A stretch of 5,528 bases of DNA from Filomicrobium sp. (lineage in GTDB: Bacteria > Pseudomonadota > Alphaproteobacteria > Rhizobiales > Hyphomicrobiaceae), in NCBI GenBank assembly GCA_021775655.1, contig JAJFHK010000004.1, positions 1 through 5,528 of the forward strand. Reading direction: 5' to 3'. The position numbers were made by a program, and so were the translations under genes. The notes beneath the pieces are model-generated. The model saw nothing but the letters and a program-made list of their open reading frames with translations. It made no database searches and was not told the origin of the DNA. Positions within the stretch are counted from its first letter, which is position 1; each line of letters opens with the position of its first letter. This document shows positions 1 through 5,528 of this stretch, one piece after another.

Positions 1-33
1 GAATTCGGCGAACCGCTCCTCATCATTGAATAA
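1..33 (+). CDS. accB: AccB C-terminus (biotin carboxyl carrier protein of acetyl-CoA carboxylase), 5'-truncated
   Basis: The first 33 bases read in frame as EFGEPLLIIE followed by TAA. This matches the very conserved last residues of AccB proteins, for example VEFDEPLVVIE in E. coli. AccB carries biotin on a lysine in its C-terminal lipoyl-like domain; the biotinylated lysine region itself lies outside the window to the left. The stop codon is 18 bases before the accC ATG, as expected for a co-transcribed accB-accC pair. The assignment rests on only ten residues, but the match and the position directly before accC make it quite safe. Confidence 0.88.
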   Translation, partial: EFGEPLLIIE

Positions 34-51
34 GAGCTGGAGCGCCGCGTC

Positions 52-1392
52 ATGTTCGAGAAAGTATTGATCGCCAATCGCGGCGAAATTGCGCTCCGCG
101 TCCACCGGGCGTGTAAGGAGATGGGCATTTCCACCGTCGCTGTGCATTCCACAGCGGACGAAAATGCCATGCATGTGCGCCTTGCAGATGAAAGCGTCTG
201 CATTGGACCGCCGTCGGCGGCAAACAGCTATCTCGATATTCCAAGCATCATCTCAGCCTGCGAAATTACCGGCGCGGATGCGGTGCATCCTGGTTATGGC
301 TTCCTTTCGGAGAATGCGCGCTTCGCTGAGATCCTGGAAGATCACAACATTACCTTCATCGGGCCCAGTTCGGAGCATATCCGCGTCATGGGCGACAAAA
401 TTGCAGCCAAGGAGGCCGTGCAGAAGCTTGGGATACCTGTCGTGCCCGGATCGGACGGGGGTGTGTTGCCTGACGAGGGGGCAAAAGTGATCGCTGAAGA
501 GATCGGCTATCCTGTGCTGGTCAAGGCTGCTTCCGGTGGCGGTGGGCGCGGCATGAAGGTCGTGCATAAGGCTAGTGATCTGTTGTCCTCGATGGCTGCT
601 GCACGTTCGGAGGCGAAAGCTGCATTCGGCGACGATACGGTCTATATCGAAATATATCTGAACAAGCCGCGGCATATCGAAATCCAAGTGTTCGGTGATG
701 GTCAGGGCAACGCCATTCATCTGGGCGAGCGCGACTGCTCTTTGCAACGCCGTCACCAGAAGGTCTTGGAGGAGGCGCCATCGCCTGCTCTCAACGCGGA
801 TTCGCGAAAGAAGATTGGGGAGACTGTCGCCAAGGCTATTGCCGATTTGCGTTACCGGGGGGCGGGCACGGTCGAGTTTCTCTATGAGGACGGTGAATTC
901 TATTTCATAGAGATGAATACGCGCCTGCAGGTTGAGCATCCTGTCACTGAAATGATTACAGGAATCGACTTGGTGCTTGAGCAGATCAGAGTGGCTTCAG
1001 GGTCGCAACTGACTCTCAGCCAGGAGGATGTCACGTTCTCCGGTCACGCGATTGAGTGTCGTATCAACGCCGAGAATGCGCGAACATTCCGACCTTCTCC
1101 GGGGCGCATCACATATTGGCATCCGCCGGGTGGACTTGGAGTCCGCGTCGATTCGGGTGTTTACCAGGGCTATACAATCCCTCCTTATTACGACAGCCTG
1201 ATCGGCAAGCTTGTCGTCCATGGTAAGACTCGCAACGAATGTTTGATGCGGTTGAAGCGGGCGCTGTCCGAATTCGTGATCGACGGCATCGAGACGACGA
1301 TCCCGTTGTTTAACGAATTGATCCGGCAGCCAGATATTGCCAACGGGATGTACGACATCCACTGGCTCGAGAACTTTCTCAGCAAGCCCTGA
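52..1392 (+). CDS. accC: Biotin carboxylase subunit of acetyl-CoA carboxylase
   Basis: AccC uses ATP and bicarbonate to carboxylate the biotin on AccB, the first half-reaction of acetyl-CoA carboxylase and the entry to fatty acid synthesis in the cytosol. The 446 residues compare well with 449 in E. coli. Visible in order: N-terminal biotin carboxylase domain opening [14 protein letters not shown] (4-17); an ATP-grasp domain with K116, K158 and the glycine-rich loop SGGGGRG (161-167); H208; [11 protein letters not shown] (233-243) with K237; metal and bicarbonate residues E275, E287, N289, R291 and E295 in [13 protein letters not shown]; and the C-terminal domain from [11 protein letters not shown] (331-341) with R337. 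These sit one position before the E. coli numbers, so the enzyme should be active. Residue 201 is Ile where E. coli has Lys202 (EKYL), a small oddity. GGAG at 39-42, nine bases before the ATG, supports the start. Probably co-transcribed with accB. Confidence 0.98.
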   Translation: MFEKVLIANRGEIALRVHRACKEMGISTVAVHSTADENAMHVRLADESVCIGPPSAANSYLDIPSIISACEITGADAVHPGYGFLSENARFAEILEDHNITFIGPSSEHIRVMGDKIAAKEAVQKLGIPVVPGSDGGVLPDEGAKVIAEEIGYPVLVKAASGGGGRGMKVVHKASDLLSSMAAARSEAKAAFGDDTVYIEIYLNKPRHIEIQVFGDGQGNAIHLGERDCSLQRRHQKVLEEAPSPALNADSRKKIGETVAKAIADLRYRGAGTVEFLYEDGEFYFIEMNTRLQVEHPVTEMITGIDLVLEQIRVASGSQLTLSQEDVTFSGHAIECRINAENARTFRPSPGRITYWHPPGGLGVRVDSGVYQGYTIPPYYDSLIGKLVVHGKTRNECLMRLKRALSEFVIDGIETTIPLFNELIRQPDIANGMYDIHWLENFLSKP

Positions 1393-1701
1393 AATGTCGA
1401 CCGCAAATCGAATTGCGTAGCGGCTTCATGGCGTTGTGTGACCGAAGTTGTGATTTGCTCGTACTGGACTGGGCTTCATTATGAGACCGCTCATGGGTTT
1501 CTTGAGCTTGCACCTGTTCCTCAACCCGCCATATTCTTCGTCATGACTTATCAGCCTTCGGTCTGTGCAGAGTGGGTTAGTTGTGCCACAGGCCGACACT
1601 AGGCTTTGCGATGCGTGGACAGCGGCACCAGATATTCTTGAGTCCAGCGGCCTCATGACAGAAAATCACCCTGAACAACCGTCAGTTCTTATTCGGGAGT
1701 A
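1393..1701. other. accC-aat intergenic region, no supported gene
   Basis: No recognisable protein, tRNA or other known RNA is seen on either strand. A short inverted repeat CGCAA/TTGCG (1402-1406 and 1413-1417) follows the accC stop but has no T-run, so it does not look like a terminator. Weak promoter-like pairs occur, for example TTGCTC (1455-1460) with CATTAT (1477-1482), and TTGCAC (1508-1513) with TATTCT (1532-1537). None is good enough to call. A plus-strand frame is open without a stop from 1547 to the TAA at 1700-1702; only its last 15 codons begin with ATG. The gap is long enough to hold a separate promoter for aat. Confidence 0.5.
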
Positions 1702-1702
1702 A
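1655..1702 (+). other. Possible 15-codon leader ORF overlapping the aat start
   Basis: An ATG at 1655 opens a frame reading [15 protein letters not shown] and stops at TAA 1700-1702. That stop shares its last A with the ATG at 1702 (TAATG), the arrangement typical of translational coupling. The GGGAG just before the aat ATG lies inside this mini-ORF. No good Shine-Dalgarno is visible before 1655, and the peptide resembles nothing I recognise. It may be chance, or a leader that delivers ribosomes to aat. Confidence 0.2.
1695..1699 (+). promoter_or_regulatory. Shine-Dalgarno-like GGGAG before aat
   Basis: GGGAG ends only two bases before the ATG at 1702, which is too close for ordinary initiation there. 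It is 11 bases before an in-frame GTG at 1711, and 32 bases before the in-frame ATG at 1732. It therefore favours the GTG for direct initiation, while ATG 1702 would suit re-initiation after the overlapping mini-ORF. The site does not settle the start. Confidence 0.4.
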
Positions 1703-2391
1703 TGCGTCTCGTGGCGTCCCGCGACGACATCATGATCGAGATTACACCTCAGGTTCTCCTGAAGGCCTATAGCTGCGGCATCTTTCCGATGGCCGAAAGC
1801 GCCAATGATCCCGCACTTTATTGGATAGAGCCACAGCACCGGGGCATCTTGCCGCTTGACCAGATGCATGTTCCGCGCAGACTGAAGCGGACGATCCGAT
1901 CAACCGCTTTTGAGGTGCGTGTCGACAGTGACTTTAATGGGGTCGTTGAAGGCTGTGCTGCATCAAGGCCAGGGCGCAGGTCCACTTGGATCAACTCGCG
2001 GATCCGCCAGCTCTACCATGACCTGTTTGATCTAGGGCACTGCCATACGGTGGAAGTCTGGGACCAAGGCAATTTGATTGGCGGGCTCTACGGAGTAGCA
2101 CTAGGTGGAGCGTTTTTCGGCGAGAGTATGTTTTCGACGGAGCGCGACGTGTCCAAGATCGCGCTGGTGCATCTAGCAGGGCGGCTGATTGCCGGTGGTT
2201 TCGTTCTGCTCGATACGCAGTTTGTGACTGACCACCTGCGCCAGTTCGGGACTACTGAAGTGGGGCGCGGTGAATTCCAATTGCGGCTTGAAGAAGCATT
2301 GAAGGTTCCAGCAGATTTTAATCGGTTGCCGGGTGATGCGACGCCTGAGGAAATCCTATTTCAGATCGATACCGTAGGCGCGGACGACTAG
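1702..2391 (+). CDS. aat: Leucyl/phenylalanyl-tRNA-protein transferase
   Basis: Aat moves Leu or Phe from its aminoacyl-tRNA onto proteins with N-terminal Arg or Lys, creating an N-degron recognised by ClpS and degraded by ClpAP in the cytosol. The 229-residue protein has the family landmarks: [11 protein letters not shown] (23-33), [14 protein letters not shown] (40-53), TWINSRI (95-101), HTVEVW (115-120), the hallmark GESMFS (140-145), SKIALVHL (151-158), and LLDTQ (169-173), whose D171 and Q173 correspond to the catalytic-site Asp186 and Gln188 of E. coli. [12 protein letters not shown] (178-189) matches the conserved HLxSLGAxExxR region. The length is normal for alphaproteobacteria. An in-frame stop at 1672 makes ATG 1702 the farthest possible start; GTG 1711 has better Shine-Dalgarno spacing and ATG 1732 begins nearest the conserved ITP segment, so the N-terminus is uncertain by up to ten residues. 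The position after accBC is a known alphaproteobacterial arrangement. Confidence 0.96.
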   Translation: MRLVASRDDIMIEITPQVLLKAYSCGIFPMAESANDPALYWIEPQHRGILPLDQMHVPRRLKRTIRSTAFEVRVDSDFNGVVEGCAASRPGRRSTWINSRIRQLYHDLFDLGHCHTVEVWDQGNLIGGLYGVALGGAFFGESMFSTERDVSKIALVHLAGRLIAGGFVLLDTQFVTDHLRQFGTTEVGRGEFQLRLEEALKVPADFNRLPGDATPEEILFQIDTVGADD

Positions 2392-2483
2392 TTGTGGCGC
2401 GGCCAAGCGCGAAAGCGGGATTGTAAGCTCAATCGACAATCAGACCAGGAGTCACCTAGGGAACAGCGTGGGTGTCGAGCGGA

Positions 2484-2676
2484 ACCTATGTTGACCGTGT
2501 TGCCGGGTTAGACCCCCCTGCCCCAAATCGAGGGACAGTAACATCGGTAGCGTAAAGTCAGGGCGACGTCCGGGTTCATCCCCCGTCCTTCCCCCACCGG
2601 CTGCTCCTCCCTGGCTGCCGGCATCCGGACGGCCCGACAGCCCCTCGGCGCGATGCGTCGGGGGGCTATTTGTTTT
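2484..2676 (+). ncRNA. Candidate structured small RNA with anti-Shine-Dalgarno-like loop
   Basis: Hand folding gives several nested helices before a strong terminator. ACCtATGTT (2484-2492) pairs with AACATcGGT (2540-2548) with one mismatch. It encloses two hairpins: GGGT/ACCC (2505-2508 and 2512-2515) and CTGcCCC/GGGaCAG (2518-2524 and 2532-2538). A long helix follows: GTC, GGGC and CGTCCGG (2557-2573, with two small bulges) pair with CCGGACG, GCCC and GAC (2625-2638). Inside it, CCGGC/GCCGG (2597-2601 and 2617-2621) closes a 15-base loop containing CTCCTCCC. The terminator at 2639-2676 ends the unit. Loop-displayed CCUCCUCCC motifs are known from alphaproteobacterial sRNAs (rhizobial ar14/cuckoo family, Rhodobacter CcsR), but membership is inference. 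The 5' end is unknown and no clear promoter is seen, so it could be the processed 3' UTR of aat. The C-rich stretch could instead be a Rho-loading site. Confidence 0.42.
2639..2676 (+). terminator. Intrinsic terminator, plus strand
   Basis: AGCCCCTCGGCG (2639-2650) pairs along its full length with CGTCGGGGGGCT (2656-2667), including two G-U pairs, around a five-base loop. It is followed by ATTTGTTTTG, a T-rich tract on the plus strand only. This ends either aat transcription, 248 bases after its stop, or a separate small RNA. There is no matching A-rich tract on the left side, so it should not act on the minus strand. Confidence 0.85.
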
Positions 2677-2774
2677 GTATCTTCAGAAGCCGTGAGCAAT
2701 TGGTATGCATTCAGCGTAGCAATCCTTGCCGTCTCCGTGCCGGTTAGAAGCGCGGACGTTGGCATCCTGCACAC

Positions 2775-2805
2775 AAAAAAGACGCCGCTTCAGGGAGCGG
2801 CGTCT
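2775..2805 (-). terminator. Intrinsic terminator of rne
   Basis: On the minus strand a perfect ten-base-pair stem, AGACGCCGCT with AGCGGCGTCT (plus-strand 2780-2789 and 2796-2805), closes a six-base loop. It is followed directly by a run of T (plus-strand A at 2775-2780). It begins 29 bases after the rne stop codon. The plus-strand side lacks a T-run after the stem, so it looks one-directional. Confidence 0.92.
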
Positions 2806-2834
2806 AGTGGTTCTGATAAATCCTCGGTGTGGCG

Positions 2835-5528
2835 TTAGGCGTCGCCTAGGAGTTTGCGCTGCCACCAGCCTCGACGCGTGGGTTTGTCTGACGATTCATC
2901 GGGACCAGAATCTTCGGCAATTGCCGATGTCGCTTCAGATGTTTCCGGGCCGTCGGGTGTGACGGTGATGCGGGCAACGCGGGGTTCGCTTGAAACGGGT
3001 TCGCCACGTGGCCGCCGTGATGGAGCCTCGGCCTGCTCTGATGTCGATGCAGCGGGGCTGCCGCTTGGTTCGTCGACCGGTTCCGTTGCGATCGTGAATG
3101 CCGTTGCAGTCTCGTCGACTGGAGGCTCATCAATAATAATGACTTCAGCTGCTGCCTCTTCGGCGGCAATAGCCTGGTCTTTTTCGCGGTCCTGTTCGGG
3201 TTCGGACGTGCCTATTTCGATCGCTGTTACGAGAGGTTGAGCGGACGAGGAGGCAGATTGTCTGTTGCCATCTTCGGGCTGATCGTCGTTTGCCGCGCGC
3301 CGCTCGCCGTCAATTCGACGGTCTGCATCGTTACCTCCTGATGTGACGGCATCATCGTGGGTGCGGTCAGCGTTGTCATCTGCACCGTTCACTTCGTTGT
3401 TGTCGCCCTGTCGTTCGTCACCTTCGCTCTCGCGACTGCGACCACGATTGCGGCGGCCGCCTCGACGTCCTCGGCGCCGGCGCCGGCCGGATTTTTCTTC
3501 ACCCGAGTCATCGTCGTCGCTGCGGGCGGTCTGAGCTTCCTCGCCGTCGTCGCCCGAATCGTCCGAACTATCGGACTGCTTGTTGTTTTCGGATGCATCA
3601 CGTGACGTTTCCTCGTCGGAGCGGCGGCCTCCGCGGCGGCGTCGGCGGCGGCGTGGGCGTTCTTCACCCTCGTCGTCGGTCGACGCCTGTTCGGTGCTTG
3701 TCGATGCGGGTTCTGCCGCTTCGCCAACGCTGCTGCCATCATCGTTGTCAAAGCCCCAGTCGACGCTGACCGCGTCGGCTTTGGCGGCCGGCCGGGCAAC
3801 AGGTGCGACGACTTCACCCTTCTCGATGGTGAAGTTGGCCCCGGCCATTTTCGAAGAAGCCTGGATGATTACCGGCATTCCGAGGCGGTTCTCCATGGCG
3901 ACAACGAAATCACGCTTGTTATTCAGGATGTAGAGTGCAACCTCGGCTGTCGTATTGGCGATGAGGGACGAGCGCGCGCCGGCAATTACAGCATCTTCAA
4001 GTCCGCGAAGAACGCCAAGGGCAACAGATTCTACCGAGCGGATGATACCGGTTCCCTGACAGTGCGCGCACTGTGTCGTTGATCCTTCCAGAACTCCTGT
4101 ACGAAGGCGCTGACGCGACATTTCGAGGAGGCCGAACGGGCTGATGCGGCCAATTTGGATGCGGGCGCGGTCATCTTTCAATGCATCGCGGATACGACGC
4201 TCGACATTGCGGTTATTACGCCTCTCCTCCATGTCGATGTAGTCTATGACAACAAGTCCTGCGAGGTCGCGCAGCTTAAGCTGACGCGCGATTTCATCGG
4301 ACGCTTCCAGGTTGGTATTGAGAGCGGTTTCCTCAATGGAGAATTCACGCGTCGAACGGCCTGAGTTAACATCGACCGCGACGAGCGCTTCGGTCTGGTT
4401 GATGACGAGGTAGCCGCCAGAAGGCAAATGAACGTAGGGGCTGAACATGGCGTTGAGCTGCCGCTCGATGCCATGGCGGGTGAAGAGCGGCTCTGGTTCT
4501 TCGTACTTCACGACGTTTTTGGCATGGCTCGGCATGAGCATGCGCATGAAGCTCTTGGCGCTACGGAATGCTTCATCGCCGGCTACGACGACTTGATCAA
4601 CCTCTTTATTATAGAGGTCGCGAATCGAACGTTTTATGAGGTCGCCTTCTTCATAAACCAGTGCCGGGGCGGTTGATTGAAGGGTCAGTTCGCGAACACT
4701 TTCCCACAGCCGTAGAAGATATTCGAAATCACGACGGATTTCCTGTTTGGTACGTGCCGCGCCTGCGGTGCGGATGATGAGGCCCATGCCTTCGGGTACG
4801 TCAAGCTCATTGGCGATCGCTTTGAGGCGCTTGCGGTCCTGTGGATTGGTAATCTTACGGGAAATGCCGCCGCCTCGGGCGGTGTTCGGCATCAGCACGG
4901 TGTAGCGGCCGGCAAGGGATAAGTAGGTGGTGAGGGCAGCGCCCTTGTTGCCGCGTTCTTCCTTGACGACCTGGATCAGCAGCACTTGGCGGCGTTTAAC
5001 AACTTCCTGGATTTTGTAGCTGCGGCGCGAACGGCGCGGACGCGAGGGCAGTTCTTCGAGTGCGTCCTCGTTACCTACTTGATCGACGCTCTCGGTGTCT
5101 TCGTCACCTGACGTCTCGTTGTCCCGGTGTCTCCCACGGCGAGATCGTCCGCCACGCCGACGACGGCTTGAAGCGGGACGCGCTGCGCGACGACCACGGC
5201 TGCGGTTTTCGGTCGTATCGGCATCTGTGGCCACTTCGTTCGTGTCTGTGGCTTCAGTGTCGTCAGAGTCGACCGCTGTGTAATATTCGGGTTGGTCGCC
5301 TTCAGATTTCGTTGCGGCGATTTCGTCGTCGGACGCAGGGGTATTATTGTCCATCGTGGACGATGCGTGATCCTTGGCGTCTAATTCAGATGTCGTTTCT
5401 GCAACAGAAGCGGTGGCTTCGCTTTCCTCGATTTCGGGTGATGCAGCAGGTGGTTCGCTGAGGGAAGCATCACGCGGCATTGCTTCGCTGATGACTGATG
5501 GACGGCTTTTGGTAGCGTCCTCTATCGA
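2835..5528 (-). CDS. rne: Ribonuclease E, degradosome endonuclease and scaffold (5'-truncated by window edge)
   Basis: RNase E cleaves single-stranded AU-rich RNA, starts mRNA decay and matures rRNA and tRNA. The frame is open to the right edge, so an ATG at 5480 is almost certainly internal; 897 residues are visible. Numbering from that Met: acidic and Arg-rich insert (before 1 to about 154, with RRRRGG at 106-111); second part of the S1 domain (YKIQEVVKRRQVLLIQVVKE, 155-174); 5'-sensor region with R237-T238; DNase I-like domain with catalytic D370 (VDVNSGR) and D413 (VIDYIDM), 43 apart as for D303 and D346 of E. coli; zinc-link CAHCQGTG with C471 and C474; small domain to about 555; then a disordered tail of about 300 residues with Arg-rich patches 610-620 and 666-682. 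The end GWWQR (871-875) resembles the PNPase-binding peptide of Caulobacter RNase E. The first S1 part and true start lie outside. The gene is convergent with aat and ends in its own terminator. Confidence 0.97.
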   Translation of the reverse strand, partial: SIEDATKSRPSVISEAMPRDASLSEPPAASPEIEESEATASVAETTSELDAKDHASSTMDNNTPASDDEIAATKSEGDQPEYYTAVDSDDTEATDTNEVATDADTTENRSRGRRAARPASSRRRRGGRSRRGRHRDNETSGDEDTESVDQVGNEDALEELPSRPRRSRRSYKIQEVVKRRQVLLIQVVKEERGNKGAALTTYLSLAGRYTVLMPNTARGGGISRKITNPQDRKRLKAIANELDVPEGMGLIIRTAGAARTKQEIRRDFEYLLRLWESVRELTLQSTAPALVYEEGDLIKRSIRDLYNKEVDQVVVAGDEAFRSAKSFMRMLMPSHAKNVVKYEEPEPLFTRHGIERQLNAMFSPYVHLPSGGYLVINQTEALVAVDVNSGRSTREFSIEETALNTNLEASDEIARQLKLRDLAGLVVIDYIDMEERRNNRNVERRIRDALKDDRARIQIGRISPFGLLEMSRQRLRTGVLEGSTTQCAHCQGTGIIRSVESVALGVLRGLEDAVIAGARSSLIANTTAEVALYILNNKRDFVVAMENRLGMPVIIQASSKMAGANFTIEKGEVVAPVARPAAKADAVSVDWGFDNDDGSSVGEAAEPASTSTEQASTDDEGEERPRRRRRRRGGRRSDEETSRDASENNKQSDSSDDSGDDGEEAQTARSDDDDSGEEKSGRRRRRGRRGGRRNRGRSRESEGDERQGDNNEVNGADDNADRTHDDAVTSGGNDADRRIDGERRAANDDQPEDGNRQSASSSAQPLVTAIEIGTSEPEQDREKDQAIAAEEAAAEVIIIDEPPVDETATAFTIATEPVDEPSGSPAASTSEQAEAPSRRPRGEPVSSEPRVARITVTPDGPETSEATSAIAEDSGPDESSDKPTRRGWWQRKLLGDA

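Larger units (their letters stand above)
2392..2834. other. Convergent aat-rne intergenic region with two terminators and a candidate sRNA
   Basis: No protein gene is supported in these 443 bases. Just after the aat stop there is a short GCGC/GCGC hairpin (2397-2410) and a perfect inverted repeat GATTGT/ACAATC (2419-2424 and 2436-2441); neither has a T-run. The central part (about 2484-2676) forms the candidate structured RNA and its plus-strand terminator. The right part holds the rne terminator (2775-2805). I see nothing in 2677-2774. Confidence 0.6.

Noticed and set aside
1..6. EcoRI site exactly at the window start, suggesting a cloning junction
   Set aside because: GAATTC is simply the Glu-Phe codons of the AccB end, and the same site recurs at 895, 1270, 2272 and 4341; it may be chance.
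253..939. Long minus-strand open frame opposite accC
   Set aside because: It lies wholly inside the strongly supported accC gene, has no recognisable domain, and is explained by the codon bias of the sense gene.
1495..1527. Inverted repeat GGGTT...AACCC with GAG/CTC in the accC-aat gap
   Set aside because: The stem is interrupted by a four-base bulge, the loop is long and no T-run follows; it is too weak for a terminator or defined RNA.
2460..2509. Two GGAAC sequences (2460-2464, 2481-2485) as EcfG-type -35 boxes, and TTGACC (2491-2496) as a sigma-70 -35 box
   Set aside because: No CGTT lies 16-17 bases after either GGAAC, and no TATAAT-like sequence lies 16-18 bases after TTGACC, so no promoter can be called.
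2597..2621. Resemblance of the reverse complement to the SRP RNA core (GGAGGAGCAGCC)
   Set aside because: The GGAAG apical loop and the exact internal loops of SRP RNA are missing, and no full-length SRP helix can be drawn on the minus strand.
2484..2676. 6S RNA, tmRNA or RNase P RNA as the identity of the structured region
   Set aside because: No large central bubble in a single long rod (6S), no tag-coding or acceptor piece (tmRNA), and none of the conserved RNase P core blocks were found.
2508..2774. An 88-codon minus-strand open frame in the aat-rne gap
   Set aside because: Its protein is low in recognisable features and it runs across the plus-strand terminator and the structured region; no Shine-Dalgarno or homology was seen.
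3343..3933. Several open frames on both strands across the rne tail, rich in Arg, Ser or Ala
   Set aside because: They are other-frame readings of the low-complexity Arg/Asp/Ser-rich tail of RNase E. They have no family features or ribosome binding sites.

Overview
The window looks like chromosomal DNA from an alphaproteobacterium, probably of the Hyphomicrobiales (Rhizobiales) type. Three things suggest this. An accB-accC-aat gene order is present. The RNase E has a very large Arg/acidic insertion in front of its conserved S1 segment and a C-terminal GWWQR peptide like the PNPase-binding end of Caulobacter RNase E. The base composition is moderate to high GC. Genus cannot be decided from the sequence.

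Layout. Positions 1-33 (+) hold the last ten codons of accB (biotin carboxyl carrier protein). Eighteen bases later comes a complete accC (52-1392, +), the biotin carboxylase subunit of acetyl-CoA carboxylase, with all expected catalytic residues. A 309-base gap without a convincing gene follows. It ends in a 15-codon mini-ORF whose stop overlaps the aat ATG (TAATG). The aat gene (1702-2391, +) encodes leucyl/phenylalanyl-tRNA-protein transferase, which marks proteins with basic N-termini for ClpS/ClpAP. From 2835 to the right edge, on the minus strand and convergent with aat, lies the rne gene for RNase E. It is cut at its 5' end by the window edge, and the frame is open through position 5528.

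The 443-base convergent gap (2392-2834) is not empty. A hairpin plus T-run at 2775-2805 is the terminator for rne (minus strand). A separate plus-strand intrinsic terminator lies at 2639-2676. The 155 bases before that plus-strand terminator can fold into a multi-helix structure. Its apical loop carries CTCCTCCC, close to the anti-Shine-Dalgarno motif CCUCCUCCC known from alphaproteobacterial small RNAs. I propose this as a candidate small RNA, either free-standing or released from the aat 3' UTR. It is the most interesting item here.

Functionally, the left part belongs to the first step of fatty acid synthesis (AccB carries biotin, AccC carboxylates it), followed by an N-degron enzyme that is often its neighbour in alphaproteobacteria. 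The right part is the scaffold and catalytic subunit of the RNA degradosome. The candidate sRNA sits between them and would be a natural substrate or partner of RNase E, but that link is inference only.
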